Made by a program: the position numbers and the translations under genes | Notes under the pieces: generated by a model | What the model saw: only the letters and a program-made list of their open reading frames with translations | The model's database searches: none | Told to the model about the DNA's origin: nothing | Shown here: positions 50,326 through 60,334 of the stretch, in pieces | Layout of the letters: each line of letters opens with the position of its first letter | How positions within the stretch are numbered: the first letter of the stretch is position 1 | NCBI GenBank assembly: GCA_910589055.1 | Contig: CAJURN010000013.1 | Span: 1 to 64,000, forward strand | Direction: 5' to 3' | Source of the DNA: an uncultured Muribaculaceae bacterium | GTDB taxonomy: Bacteria > Bacteroidota > Bacteroidia > Bacteroidales > Muribaculaceae | Length of the DNA: 64,000 nucleotides

Positions 50326-53300
50326 ATGAATAAACATAGCAATACAGCAACATCGGGCCGGCAATGGTCGGCCATGTTGCGCCACCTGCTTGCCGCGCTG
50401 CTTATGATGGCCGCACCGGTTCTCCTGCATGCGCAGAGCGTGCAGATAACCGGCACCGTGCTTGATGCCGAAGGAGAGCCTCTGATCGGTGCCTCGGTAA
50501 TCGAGCAGGGTGCAAAGACCGGTGCAGTCACCGATATCGACGGTAATTTCGCACTCAACGTAAAGAATCCTTCATCGGCCGTGATCGTAATCTCCTACGT
50601 GGGATACGAGCCGCTTACCGAGCCGCTGAAAGGACGCACCCACATTGAAGTGGTGATGAAAGAATCAAAAAGCTCACTCGAGGAAGTGGTGGTTGTAGGT
50701 TACGGCCAGCAGAAGAAGGAATCGGTTGTGGGCGCTATCTCACAGCTCAAATCCGACGACCTTCTTGAAACACCGTCGGCCAACCTCTCTCAGGCCATCA
50801 CCGGTAAGATTTCGGGCGTTATCACCTCTCAGACCTCCGGCGCTCCCGGTGCCGACGACGCTTCAATCTATATCCGAGGCCGTGCCACCTTCGCAGGCGA
50901 CGCCCAGCCGCTCATCCTTGTTGACGGTATAGAACGTAGCTTCTCGCAGATTGCCCCCGACGACATCGAGACAATCTCGGTGCTCAAGGACGCTTCGGCC
51001 ACAGCCGTTTACGGTGTGCGTGGTGCCAACGGTGTAATGCTCATCACCACCAAGCGCGGTCGCGAGCAGAAACCCGTAGTGTCGCTTACAGCAAACTTCC
51101 AGTGGCAGACCCCCACCCGCAAGGATACCTATCTCGACTCCTTCGACAGCGTGACCCTGCTTGAGGAAGCGCTTGGCAATGACGGACTGCCCTCGCAGTA
51201 CTCGGCAGCCGACCTCGACATGTTCCGCAAGTCGTCGCAGGGTCTTCTGAGCGGAGTTGACGCACTGCTCTACCCCAACGTCGACTGGTACGACGAGATT
51301 CTCCGCTCGTCCGCTCCGGCACAGCGCTACAACGCCAACGTGCGTGGCGGTACACGCCGCATGCGCTACTACGCTTCGCTGGAATATTATAATCAGGAAT
51401 CACTGTTCAAGAATCTTTCCAACGATACCTACGGCAACAGCTCTTCTCAGAACTACCGCCGTTACAGCTTCCGCGCCAACGCCGACTTCTTCCTCACCAA
51501 AGACCTTACCGTGATGGTGAACTTCGGCACACGTTTCGAAGAACGCAAAGGCCCCAACTCCGCCGAGAGCGCCGACTATTCCAATGTGTTCTATCAGCTC
51601 AACCACACTCCCGGATGGATTTTCCCCGTGGCCTACCAGGTGCAGAACGGCGAAACGATGAAGACCCTCTACGGCGGCTCGTCGCAGTATCAGAGCAACA
51701 TCTACGCCACAATGGCCGAGAGCGGTTACTACAAGGGCACGAACACCGTGAACGAAACCAACCTCATAGCCGACTACAAGATGGACTGGCTCACTCCCGG
51801 ACTTTCGGCAAAAGCCACCGCATCGTTCGACTACGAGAACTACCACCGCAACAACTACACAAAGACTTTCGCCACATATGAGCTGAACGACCGTAACAAT
51901 TACCAGTCGATCGACGCCTACAACAAGTTCAATACCGACGGCACGCTCGCCGCATCGGCCGACCACTTCACCGTGTACAAGCTCTACATGGAGGCACAGC
52001 TCAACTACCAGCGCAGTTTCGGAGCACATGAAGTGACAGCGATGGCCCTTTACATGCAGAACGACTACCGCTACAACTCCGACCTCGCACGACGCTACCA
52101 AGGTGTTGTGGGTCGTGTGACCTACGGCTACGACGGCAAGTACCTTGCCGAGTTCAACGCAGGCTACAACGGCTCCGAAAACTTCGAGAAAGGCAAGCGC
52201 TTCGGCTTCTTCCCCTCGTTCTCCTTGGGATGGCGAATCTCGGAAGAATCCTTCATGCAGCCTTCATCGGCATGGCTCAACAACCTGAAAATCCGTGCTT
52301 CCTACGGTCAGGTTGGTAACGACATCTACAAAATCAACGGCGTTCTCCAGCGCTTCCTCTATGAGCAGAAGTGGACTCAGCTCAGCAACGACTACTATTT
52401 CGGCAGCAACGGCCAGACCGGTATCTTTGAAGAACAGTATCCCAACTACGGCGTTACCTGGGAACGTGCCCACAAGTACAACGTAGGTATCGACTTCGGC
52501 CTGTTCAACAACCGACTCAGCGGTAACTTCGATTACTTCTACGAAAACCGCAACAACATCCTCACCGAATTCCTCACCCGTCCTCTCTGGTTCGGCGTGA
52601 CATCCGCAGCCGGAAACCTCGGAAAGACCACCAACAATGGTTTTGAAATCGAACTCCGCTACAACGATGCAATCGGAAAGGATTTCAACTACAACATTTC
52701 CGCAACCTTCTCCCACGCCAAGAACAAAATCACGGCAATGGACGAACCCGCCGGAAAAACTTCATACCGCAAGCGCGAGGGACATCCCATCGGCCAGTAC
52801 TTCGGACTCGTTGCCGACGGATTCATCACCTCTGCCGACCTCAATGACCCGAACCTTCCCAAATCGACATTCGGCGACGTTCGGGTGGGCGACCTCAAAT
52901 ACCGCGACATGAACAACGACGGATTCATCGACGAACGCGACGAGACTTTCATCGGCCTGAGCGACCTTCCCGAAAACACCTACGCGATTTCTCTCGGTGC
53001 AAACTGGAAAGGATTCGGACTGAGCGTGATGTTCCAGGGCGTGGACCACGTGAGCCGCTACTACGACGCCGAAGCAATGTATGCCTTCGTTGCAGGCGGC
53101 AAGGTCAAGGAGCATCACCTCGACCGCTGGAATCCGGCTCTGAGCGAGCAGCAGAATCTCGCCAACGCGAAATATCCCCTTCTGCACTACGACAGCTACG
53201 GCAACCACAACCAGCGCCAGAGCTCATTCTTCCTCAAGAACGGTGCTTTCTGCCGTCTGAAAAACATCGAGCTCAGCTACTCACTGCCCCTGAAGTGGAT

Positions 53301-53457
53301 CAAGCACGTGTGGATGAGCCAGTGCCGAATCTATGTCAACGCCAACAACCTTGTCACCTGGGACCACCTCGACGGACTCACCGACCCCGAAAACAACGGT
53401 TCCAACAAATACCCCATCTGCAAGACTGTAAACGTGGGCGTCAACATCCAATTCTAA
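50326..53457 (+). CDS. SusC-family TonB-dependent transporter, pair 1
   Basis: 1043 aa. Signal peptide ('LLAALLMMAAPVLLHA'), CarboxypepD_reg domain ('VQITGTVLDAEGEPLIGASV'), TonB-box-like 'LEEVVVVGYGQQKKESVVGAI', plug domain ('ILVDGIERSFSQIAPDDIETISVLKDASATAVYGVRGANGV', the SusC signature) and a 22-strand barrel ending in Phe. It imports glycan oligomers with the SusD 12 nt downstream. Length normal, intact. Confidence 0.96.
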   Translation: MNKHSNTATSGRQWSAMLRHLLAALLMMAAPVLLHAQSVQITGTVLDAEGEPLIGASVIEQGAKTGAVTDIDGNFALNVKNPSSAVIVISYVGYEPLTEPLKGRTHIEVVMKESKSSLEEVVVVGYGQQKKESVVGAISQLKSDDLLETPSANLSQAITGKISGVITSQTSGAPGADDASIYIRGRATFAGDAQPLILVDGIERSFSQIAPDDIETISVLKDASATAVYGVRGANGVMLITTKRGREQKPVVSLTANFQWQTPTRKDTYLDSFDSVTLLEEALGNDGLPSQYSAADLDMFRKSSQGLLSGVDALLYPNVDWYDEILRSSAPAQRYNANVRGGTRRMRYYASLEYYNQESLFKNLSNDTYGNSSSQNYRRYSFRANADFFLTKDLTVMVNFGTRFEERKGPNSAESADYSNVFYQLNHTPGWIFPVAYQVQNGETMKTLYGGSSQYQSNIYATMAESGYYKGTNTVNETNLIADYKMDWLTPGLSAKATASFDYENYHRNNYTKTFATYELNDRNNYQSIDAYNKFNTDGTLAASADHFTVYKLYMEAQLNYQRSFGAHEVTAMALYMQNDYRYNSDLARRYQGVVGRVTYGYDGKYLAEFNAGYNGSENFEKGKRFGFFPSFSLGWRISEESFMQPSSAWLNNLKIRASYGQVGNDIYKINGVLQRFLYEQKWTQLSNDYYFGSNGQTGIFEEQYPNYGVTWERAHKYNVGIDFGLFNNRLSGNFDYFYENRNNILTEFLTRPLWFGVTSAAGNLGKTTNNGFEIELRYNDAIGKDFNYNISATFSHAKNKITAMDEPAGKTSYRKREGHPIGQYFGLVADGFITSADLNDPNLPKSTFGDVRVGDLKYRDMNNDGFIDERDETFIGLSDLPENTYAISLGANWKGFGLSVMFQGVDHVSRYYDAEAMYAFVAGGKVKEHHLDRWNPALSEQQNLANAKYPLLHYDSYGNHNQRQSSFFLKNGAFCRLKNIELSYSLPLKWIKHVWMSQCRIYVNANNLVTWDHLDGLTDPENNGSNKYPICKTVNVGVNIQF

Positions 53458-53469
53458 AACAAGATTACC

Positions 53470-55233
53470 ATGAATAAATTCATTCAGCATACATTAGCCG
53501 CTTCAATGGCCGCAGCAGCGTTTGTCTTCTCCGGCTGCAGCGACTTCCTCGACAAGCAGCCTTCAAACGAGCTGAACGAGGAAAAGACCTACGCCGACTG
53601 GAAGATGTTTGAGGCTTTCCACGTGGACACCTACAACTTCCTGCTGCACGGCGCCAACCGCATCAACGGTTCCTGGCTCGACGCCGCAACCGACCTTGCG
53701 GAAACATCTTTCTCAACCGGCGGAACACTCACGACTTTCAACATCGGCAACTATTACGGCGCCAACGGCGCTGCCGAACTCGAATCAGTATGGGAATCGA
53801 GATACCGCGGCATCCGCAAGTGCAACCGCGTGCTCAACGACATGTACCGCGTGCCCTACGACATCACCCGCACCAAGGAAGAAAATGAAGCCCTGCGTGC
53901 CACATACACCGCCGAGGCCCGTACTTTCCGTGCATGGTTCTACTGGGAACTCTTCCTGCGCTACGGTCCGCTACCCATCGTAACAGAGGTACTCGACCCA
54001 AACGAGGATATGATAAGCCCCTATCTCGACCGTCCTTCCATCAAGGAGTACGTCATGGACTTTATCATGAAAGAGCTCAAGGAATCCGAGGCCGACCTGC
54101 TCGACTATGCCGACGCATGGAACTCGGCACGCATCGGACGCCTTTCGCAGCCGATGTCGCGCGCTCTCCAGAGCCGTATTCTCCTGTATATGGCCTCGCC
54201 CCGCTACGCAGCCGAATCGGGTGTGACCTGGCAGGAAGCTGCCGACGCGGCTAAATCATTCATCAACGATTTCGGCGGCAATTTCCGTCTTTTCGAAGAA
54301 AGCAACATCGCTCCTGCCGAAAACTATGCCAACGCTGTGCTCCGCACTCAATACACCGGCAACAACACCGAAGTGATCTTCTTCCGCAACGATGTCACCA
54401 TCAATTGGGACGGAATCATTCTCGACACCCCCGTTGGTGAAGGCGGCAGCGGCGGCAACTGCCCCTCGCAGAACCTCGTGGACATGTACGACATGGCCGA
54501 CGGTTCAGCGCCTTTCACCTCCTACGATGTAACCGGAGCTCCGGTATATACCAACGGTGTTCCGTCGGTGAACGCTGCCAGCGGATATTCCGACGCCGAT
54601 ATGTGGACAGGCCGCGACCCGCGTCTCGAAGCCACAGTTCTCTATCAGGGACAGCCCTGGGGCACGATGCGCGTAGGCTCTACCATCGACGTGCGCCCCG
54701 GCATGGCCGACAATCCCACCGGCAATGCCAACGCCACTCCCACCGGCTACTACATGCGCAAATACATCCCTTCGTCGATTCTGGCATCCAACCATGCCGG
54801 TACGGCCTACCGCCTGTGGACCATCATCCGCTACGCCGAGATTCTTCTCAACTATGCCGAAGCGCTCAATGAGGTCAACGGACCCTGTGAGGATGTGTTC
54901 GATATGCTCGACATGGTGCGCCACCGCGCCGGAATCACCGGCAATGTGGCCGACCGCAGCGACCTTGCCTCAAAAGAAGCGATGCGCAACTTCATCCACA
55001 AGGAACGCACCGTGGAATTTGCTTTCGAGGAACACCGCTGGTGGGATGTGCGCCGCTGGAACTGCGCCGTCGAGGCTCTTTCGCGCCCCATCTATGGCGT
55101 GAACGTGGCAATGGACGGCACCGTGACCCGCAAAGTGGCTCAGAACCGTGTGTTCGAACCCAAAATGTACCTCTATCCTATCCCCGAAAGCGAGGAATGG
55201 AAGACTAATATCGAAAACAACCCCGGCTGGTAA
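53470..55233 (+). CDS. SusD-family lipoprotein, pair 1
   Basis: 587 aa. Lipobox Cys23 ('FSGCSDFL'), SusD N-terminal TPR region ('ARTFRAWFYWELFLRYGPLPIV') and C-terminal motif ('YAEILLNYAEALNEV', 'FIHKERTVEFAFEEHRWWDVRRW'). Ends in the usual 'PIPESEEWKTNIENNPGW'. Surface lid of the preceding SusC. 31 nt before the second SusC. Confidence 0.95.
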   Translation: MNKFIQHTLAASMAAAAFVFSGCSDFLDKQPSNELNEEKTYADWKMFEAFHVDTYNFLLHGANRINGSWLDAATDLAETSFSTGGTLTTFNIGNYYGANGAAELESVWESRYRGIRKCNRVLNDMYRVPYDITRTKEENEALRATYTAEARTFRAWFYWELFLRYGPLPIVTEVLDPNEDMISPYLDRPSIKEYVMDFIMKELKESEADLLDYADAWNSARIGRLSQPMSRALQSRILLYMASPRYAAESGVTWQEAADAAKSFINDFGGNFRLFEESNIAPAENYANAVLRTQYTGNNTEVIFFRNDVTINWDGIILDTPVGEGGSGGNCPSQNLVDMYDMADGSAPFTSYDVTGAPVYTNGVPSVNAASGYSDADMWTGRDPRLEATVLYQGQPWGTMRVGSTIDVRPGMADNPTGNANATPTGYYMRKYIPSSILASNHAGTAYRLWTIIRYAEILLNYAEALNEVNGPCEDVFDMLDMVRHRAGITGNVADRSDLASKEAMRNFIHKERTVEFAFEEHRWWDVRRWNCAVEALSRPIYGVNVAMDGTVTRKVAQNRVFEPKMYLYPIPESEEWKTNIENNPGW

Positions 55234-55264
55234 TTCATCTCGCCTTTAACATTAAAAACCCGCT

Positions 55265-58200
55265 ATGAACTCAATCATAAAACATTTCTCAGCATCGGCG
55301 CGCATTGTCGCCGCCGCGATGCTGCTTGCAAGCTCGTTCTCGCTCCGGGCTGCCGGCGAGCGTGAACTGAAGGGTCGCGTGGTTGACCCCGAAGGCAAGC
55401 CTATATCCGGTGCCGTTGTCAACGTTGCCGAGCAGAGCAGGATTGTCCTCACCGACAAGGATGGTAATTTCACCCTCAAGGGCGCCATGCCCGAGGATGA
55501 AATCAACGCCAAATGCCTCGGCTACATATCCACGATTGTTCCCGTCGAGAACACCAACGATTTCCTCGTTATCACCCTCGACCCCGACAAGGACGTGTAC
55601 AAGCATCCGATGAACCTCGGCTTCCAGATCAAGCCTATAAAGAACTCCGTCGAAGCCACCTCAATTGTGACCGGCAAGGAGCTTCAGCGCTACCCTATCA
55701 CCGTGCTTCAGAACGCTTTCAACTCCACTCTTTCGGGTGTGCAGACCTATGAAGTGTCATCCGAACCCGGATGGGCCGAGACTAAGCTCTACATCCGCGG
55801 CATACGCACAATGAACTCCAATGCCCGCGATCCCATCTTCATCGTCGACAACGTAGAACGCGACATATCTTTCCTCGATGCCTTCCCCATCGAGTCGGTG
55901 ACTATCCTCAAGGACGCTGCCGCCACAGCCATCTACGGCATGCGTGGCGCCAACGGCGTGGTACTCGTGACAACGAAACGCGGCGAGGCCGGCAAGACCA
56001 ACATCGAACTCACTCAGGAAGTGGGATGGCAGACGCTGTCGAACACCGTCGAGAATCAGAATTCCTACAACATCGCCCTCACCCGCAACCGTGCGCGTTA
56101 CCTCGACGGCAACGACCCGCTCTACACCGCCGACCAGATTGAGAAGTACCGCCTCGTGAGCGAGGGACAGACCCTCGACGGCATGGACCGCTACCGCTAC
56201 TTCAACACCAACTGGTTTGACGTGCTCTACCGCGACAATGCCCCCGTAATCAAGACCAACCTTCAGATTTCCGGCGGCAACAACCGCGCACGCTACTACG
56301 TATCATTCTCCTATCTCCGCCAGGAAGGCATGTGGAACGACAAGGCCACCCACTACAACGACAATTTCAGCACCCAGCACACTCTCAACCGCTGGAACCT
56401 CCGCAGCAACCTCGACGTGAACGTCAACAAGTATCTGCGTGTTGGTCTTGACCTCGGAGGCCGCATCGACAACATCCTTCAGCCTACGGCAAGCGTGTTC
56501 AACCTCACCACTTTCGGCGCCATCGAGGCCGACCCGATGCATCCCGTCTACTGTCCTAACGGCGAGTTGTATTCCGAGTTCGGCACAGGTACGGTCAATC
56601 CCATCCTGCAGCTCGGTGCGTCAGGTCAGGAAAAGAACCGTCGCCGCCAGCTCTACTCCACCCTAACCCTCAACGGCGACCTGAGTCCCATCACAAAGGG
56701 TCTCGGAGCTGAGGTTGTGGTTTCGTTCGACGCCTACGACGGCTACGAATCAACCCAGACCAACAGCATCAACGCCTACACCTACGACTACACCAACATG
56801 AGCGTGCTCGACCCGTCGGACTTCACTTACAGCCAGTCATATTCCTATCAGGAGTTGACTAACCCCACCGTGAACGAACGCGACAACTCATGGACTCTCA
56901 ACCTCCGCGGAGGATTCTCCTACGACCGCACATTCGGCAAGCACCACATCGACGCCAAGGCTTTCGTACGCTCCTATCAGAAGCGCAACAACAAGGGACC
57001 GCACTCGGCAGTATGGTATGACCTCTCGTCCGACCGCTACCTGAGCTACAACGGCCTTGCCAACTACATTTTCGACGGCCGTTACATCCTCAACGGAAGC
57101 ATTTCCTATATGGGCAACGACAACTTTGACCCGTCAAGCCGCTGGGGCACATTCTGGTCGGTAGGCGCAGGTTGGGTTCTCTCCAACGAATCCTGGCTCC
57201 GCAGCAAGGATGTGAACCTCCTCAAACTCCGCGCAAGCTACGGTAAGACCGGTATCACCCCGTCCTACGCAAGCAATGCCTCCCGCTATCCCTACCAGTC
57301 GACTTATTCGGCAGGTACAGGCTACGGCTTCGGTTATGACGCGACATACGTCAACGGCTATTACGAAAGCCGCGCAGGCAATCCCAACAGCAAGTGGGAA
57401 GTGTCGAAGATGCTCAACGTAGGTCTTGACTGGGGTCTGTGGGAAAACAGATTCTACGGCAATGTTGACGTGTGGAAGGAATGGCGCAGTGACATCCTCG
57501 TGTCCCGAAGCACCATCCCCACGATGATTGGTATCACCTACGCCGACGACTCCTACGGAAAAGTGGAATCGAAGGGTTTTGAACTCACCATCGGCCACCA
57601 CAACAAGATTGGCGAGGTTGAATACTCCATCGAAGGTATGCTCTCCTACAACACCAACAAAATCACCGAGATGGACGAAGTCGAGCCTGCCGTGGAATGG
57701 CAGCGCAAGACCGGCGGACGTATCCGCGGCTACGAAAGCGTGCAGGCGCTTTACGAGACAGGTTCGAACACCGTGATCGGCGGCTGGAACATCTACCGCT
57801 TCCAGCAGTGGGCTTCCGACCCCGACCTTATCGCCACCTCCCAGGCTGACGCTCAGGCTCATCCCGAGAAATATCCCTACAACACTTTCTCGGGCGGAAA
57901 CCAGAAGCTCGGTACAGCCGTGTTCCGCGACCTCAACGGCGACCGTCAGATCGACTCCAACGACATGGAACCCTTCGGCTACACCATGCTCCCCGACTGG
58001 ACTCCCTCACTTTCAATCTCGGCAAGCTACAAGGGCTTTGACCTCCGCGTTGTCGGCACAGCCTACCTCAACCGTTCCGTGTTCCTGTCGCCTGCGATGA
58101 CATTCTCGGCATGGGGTCACAACAACGCGACCCACGAGGTTGTGAACGCATGGGGCTACTACACCGACGATCCCGCCGACCCGCGTAACATCAACGCCAC

Positions 58201-58507
58201 CTATCCCCGAATAAGCTACACATTCAATCCCGAGGATTCCGACCGCGACAACGGTTCGTATCAGAACGACATATGGATCGTGAACGGCGACTACTTCTCG
58301 CTCCGCAATATCGAAGTCGGCTACTCGCTGCCTGAAAAGCTCATCGCAAAAGCGTACATGACCCGCTGCCGCGTATATTTCAGCGCCTACAACGTAGCCA
58401 CCTGGAGCCACCTTCCCAAGGGAATGGATCCTGAAAAGCCTATGGGCTATTGCTGGTGGTATCCCAAGACCCGCATCTTCTCCTTCGGTCTCAACCTTTC
58501 ATTCTAA
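55265..58507 (+). CDS. SusC-family TonB-dependent transporter, pair 2
   Basis: 1080 aa. Signal peptide ('IVAAAMLLASSFSLRAAG'), CarboxypepD_reg domain ('LKGRVVDPEGKPISGAVVNV'), then a linker with 'NSVEATSIVTGKELQRYPITVLQNAFNSTL', a plug with 'IFIVDNVERDISFLDAFPIESVTILKDAAATAIYGMRGANGV', and the barrel. The plug lacks the classical 'VVVVGYG' segment seen in pair 1 and is divergent there, suggesting a different TonB-box arrangement. Likely imports a different size or branch form of the same glycan. Confidence 0.94.
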   Translation: MNSIIKHFSASARIVAAAMLLASSFSLRAAGERELKGRVVDPEGKPISGAVVNVAEQSRIVLTDKDGNFTLKGAMPEDEINAKCLGYISTIVPVENTNDFLVITLDPDKDVYKHPMNLGFQIKPIKNSVEATSIVTGKELQRYPITVLQNAFNSTLSGVQTYEVSSEPGWAETKLYIRGIRTMNSNARDPIFIVDNVERDISFLDAFPIESVTILKDAAATAIYGMRGANGVVLVTTKRGEAGKTNIELTQEVGWQTLSNTVENQNSYNIALTRNRARYLDGNDPLYTADQIEKYRLVSEGQTLDGMDRYRYFNTNWFDVLYRDNAPVIKTNLQISGGNNRARYYVSFSYLRQEGMWNDKATHYNDNFSTQHTLNRWNLRSNLDVNVNKYLRVGLDLGGRIDNILQPTASVFNLTTFGAIEADPMHPVYCPNGELYSEFGTGTVNPILQLGASGQEKNRRRQLYSTLTLNGDLSPITKGLGAEVVVSFDAYDGYESTQTNSINAYTYDYTNMSVLDPSDFTYSQSYSYQELTNPTVNERDNSWTLNLRGGFSYDRTFGKHHIDAKAFVRSYQKRNNKGPHSAVWYDLSSDRYLSYNGLANYIFDGRYILNGSISYMGNDNFDPSSRWGTFWSVGAGWVLSNESWLRSKDVNLLKLRASYGKTGITPSYASNASRYPYQSTYSAGTGYGFGYDATYVNGYYESRAGNPNSKWEVSKMLNVGLDWGLWENRFYGNVDVWKEWRSDILVSRSTIPTMIGITYADDSYGKVESKGFELTIGHHNKIGEVEYSIEGMLSYNTNKITEMDEVEPAVEWQRKTGGRIRGYESVQALYETGSNTVIGGWNIYRFQQWASDPDLIATSQADAQAHPEKYPYNTFSGGNQKLGTAVFRDLNGDRQIDSNDMEPFGYTMLPDWTPSLSISASYKGFDLRVVGTAYLNRSVFLSPAMTFSAWGHNNATHEVVNAWGYYTDDPADPRNINATYPRISYTFNPEDSDRDNGSYQNDIWIVNGDYFSLRNIEVGYSLPEKLIAKAYMTRCRVYFSAYNVATWSHLPKGMDPEKPMGYCWWYPKTRIFSFGLNLSF

Positions 58508-58522
58508 TATCTGTCCCGCTTT

Positions 58523-60310
58523 ATGAAACTCAATAAGAATATCATACTGTATATGGCACTCTTCGGTGCCGCCGCAGCCGCCGGTTCATGCTCCGACTAT
58601 CTCGACAAGGAAGTGGACCTCACGCTCCAGGCCGATGTCGTGTTCGGCGACTACGACATGACCCGCGGATTTCTCGCCAACTGCTATACCTATCTGCCCG
58701 ACGCCTTCGGTGACTTCGCCGACCCGAACAGCCGCATGTGCAAGGACTGCATGACCGACAATGCCGTAAGCTTCTGGCGTGGTTACACCCAAACGGTGAT
58801 GGACGATGCCTACAACGCAAGCAACCACTGGTATGCCACCACTTTCTGGGCATCACGCACCGCCGGCATACGCGCCTGCAACCAGTTTATCAAAAACGCC
58901 AATCCGGCTGTTGTAGGCAATGCCGAACGCAGCGGCGACGACAACCACCTCTACGACCGATTCATCGCCGAGGCACGCGTGCTCCGCGCAATCCTTACGT
59001 TCGACATGGTGACATGGTTCGGCGATGTGCCTATCATCGGCGATGACGAAGCCGGTGTGCCCATCGTGCTGACTCCTTCCGACGCGCTTCCTCCCCGCAC
59101 GGCGGCAGCCGACGTGCTCCAGTGGGTAGCCGACGAATGTGAGAAGTATAAGAACGACCTTCCGTTCCGCTACACCAACGAGCAGGAAAACTGGGGCCGC
59201 ATCAACGGCGCCGCAGCATATGCTCTGAAGTCGCGCGCGCTCCTTTACAAGGCCTCCCCTCTGTACAATCCCCAGGGCGACGCCTCCCGCTGGACGGAAG
59301 CCGCCAAGGCTGCCGTGGATTTCATCAACGCCAACAACGCCTGCTGGAATCCCTACCGTCTCTACACCACCGCCGACAATAATGTGCTCGAAAACTACTA
59401 CGACTGCTTCATCACCAATCCCGTGCATAACAACGAGTACATCCTGTCGCGCTCGGTATGGAAAGGTCAGACCTACATCGAGGACTACAATACTCCCTGC
59501 GGATTTACCGGACGCCGTTCGGCCGTAGGCTACATGAATCCCTCGCAGAACCTTGTGGACGCTTACGAAACCATCGCAGGCCTGCCGATTGACAAGGACC
59601 CGACCTACGACGAACAGAATCCCTACGCCAACCGCGACCCGCGTCTTGAGCAGACCATCATCCACCACCGCACCCACTGGGGTGTAGGCGATGAAGCCCG
59701 CGATGTGAACGTCAACAACGACGACGGCGAAGTGGGCGTGGACTATGCGCGCGGCAACGGCGGCACTTGCACCGGCTACTATCTGAAGAAGTACACCACC
59801 AACATTCCCTGGGACGGAACCGTGACAGGAACCGACAAGGCCTGCCCCATCTTCCGCTACACCGAAATCCTGCTCAACGCCGCCGAAGCCTATAATGAGG
59901 CCGGACAGACAGGCGAGGCCTACAAATACGTGAACCAGGTGCGTGCCCGAGTAGGCATGCCCGACTACAAGGACATGGATCAGGCCACACTGCGCGAACG
60001 CATCCAGAACGAACGCCGCATCGAGCTCTGCTTCGAAGACCACCGCTACTTCGACGTGCGCCGCTGGAAACTCTTCGACCAGACTCAGAACCGCGACCGC
60101 GCTTCCGAATCCTCGCTTCCGCGCTACAAGCAGCTCCGCACAATCTACGGAGTTTCCATCCGCGAGAACACCGGCACGACCTTCAACTACGGCGTGAACG
60201 AGAAGTTCCCCTACTACACTTTCAATTCGCCCAAGAATTATTTCGTGCCCATTCCTTTCACCGAAATCCAGAAAACCGGTTACACACAGACTCCCGGCTG
60301 GGAAATGTAA
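58523..60310 (+). CDS. SusD-family lipoprotein, pair 2
   Basis: 595 aa. Lipobox Cys23 ('AGSCSDYLDKEVDL'). TPR region 'FIAEARVLRAILTFDMVTWFGDVPII' and C-terminal signature 'YTEILLNAAEAYNEAGQTGEA', 'RIQNERRIELCFEDHRYFDVRRW'. It ends with 'PIPFTEIQKTGYTQTPGW'. Partner of the SusC 15 nt upstream, 24 nt before the terminal GH43. Confidence 0.95.
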   Translation: MKLNKNIILYMALFGAAAAAGSCSDYLDKEVDLTLQADVVFGDYDMTRGFLANCYTYLPDAFGDFADPNSRMCKDCMTDNAVSFWRGYTQTVMDDAYNASNHWYATTFWASRTAGIRACNQFIKNANPAVVGNAERSGDDNHLYDRFIAEARVLRAILTFDMVTWFGDVPIIGDDEAGVPIVLTPSDALPPRTAAADVLQWVADECEKYKNDLPFRYTNEQENWGRINGAAAYALKSRALLYKASPLYNPQGDASRWTEAAKAAVDFINANNACWNPYRLYTTADNNVLENYYDCFITNPVHNNEYILSRSVWKGQTYIEDYNTPCGFTGRRSAVGYMNPSQNLVDAYETIAGLPIDKDPTYDEQNPYANRDPRLEQTIIHHRTHWGVGDEARDVNVNNDDGEVGVDYARGNGGTCTGYYLKKYTTNIPWDGTVTGTDKACPIFRYTEILLNAAEAYNEAGQTGEAYKYVNQVRARVGMPDYKDMDQATLRERIQNERRIELCFEDHRYFDVRRWKLFDQTQNRDRASESSLPRYKQLRTIYGVSIRENTGTTFNYGVNEKFPYYTFNSPKNYFVPIPFTEIQKTGYTQTPGWEM

Positions 60311-60334
60311 GCCACCGAATAAACTGAAACGACA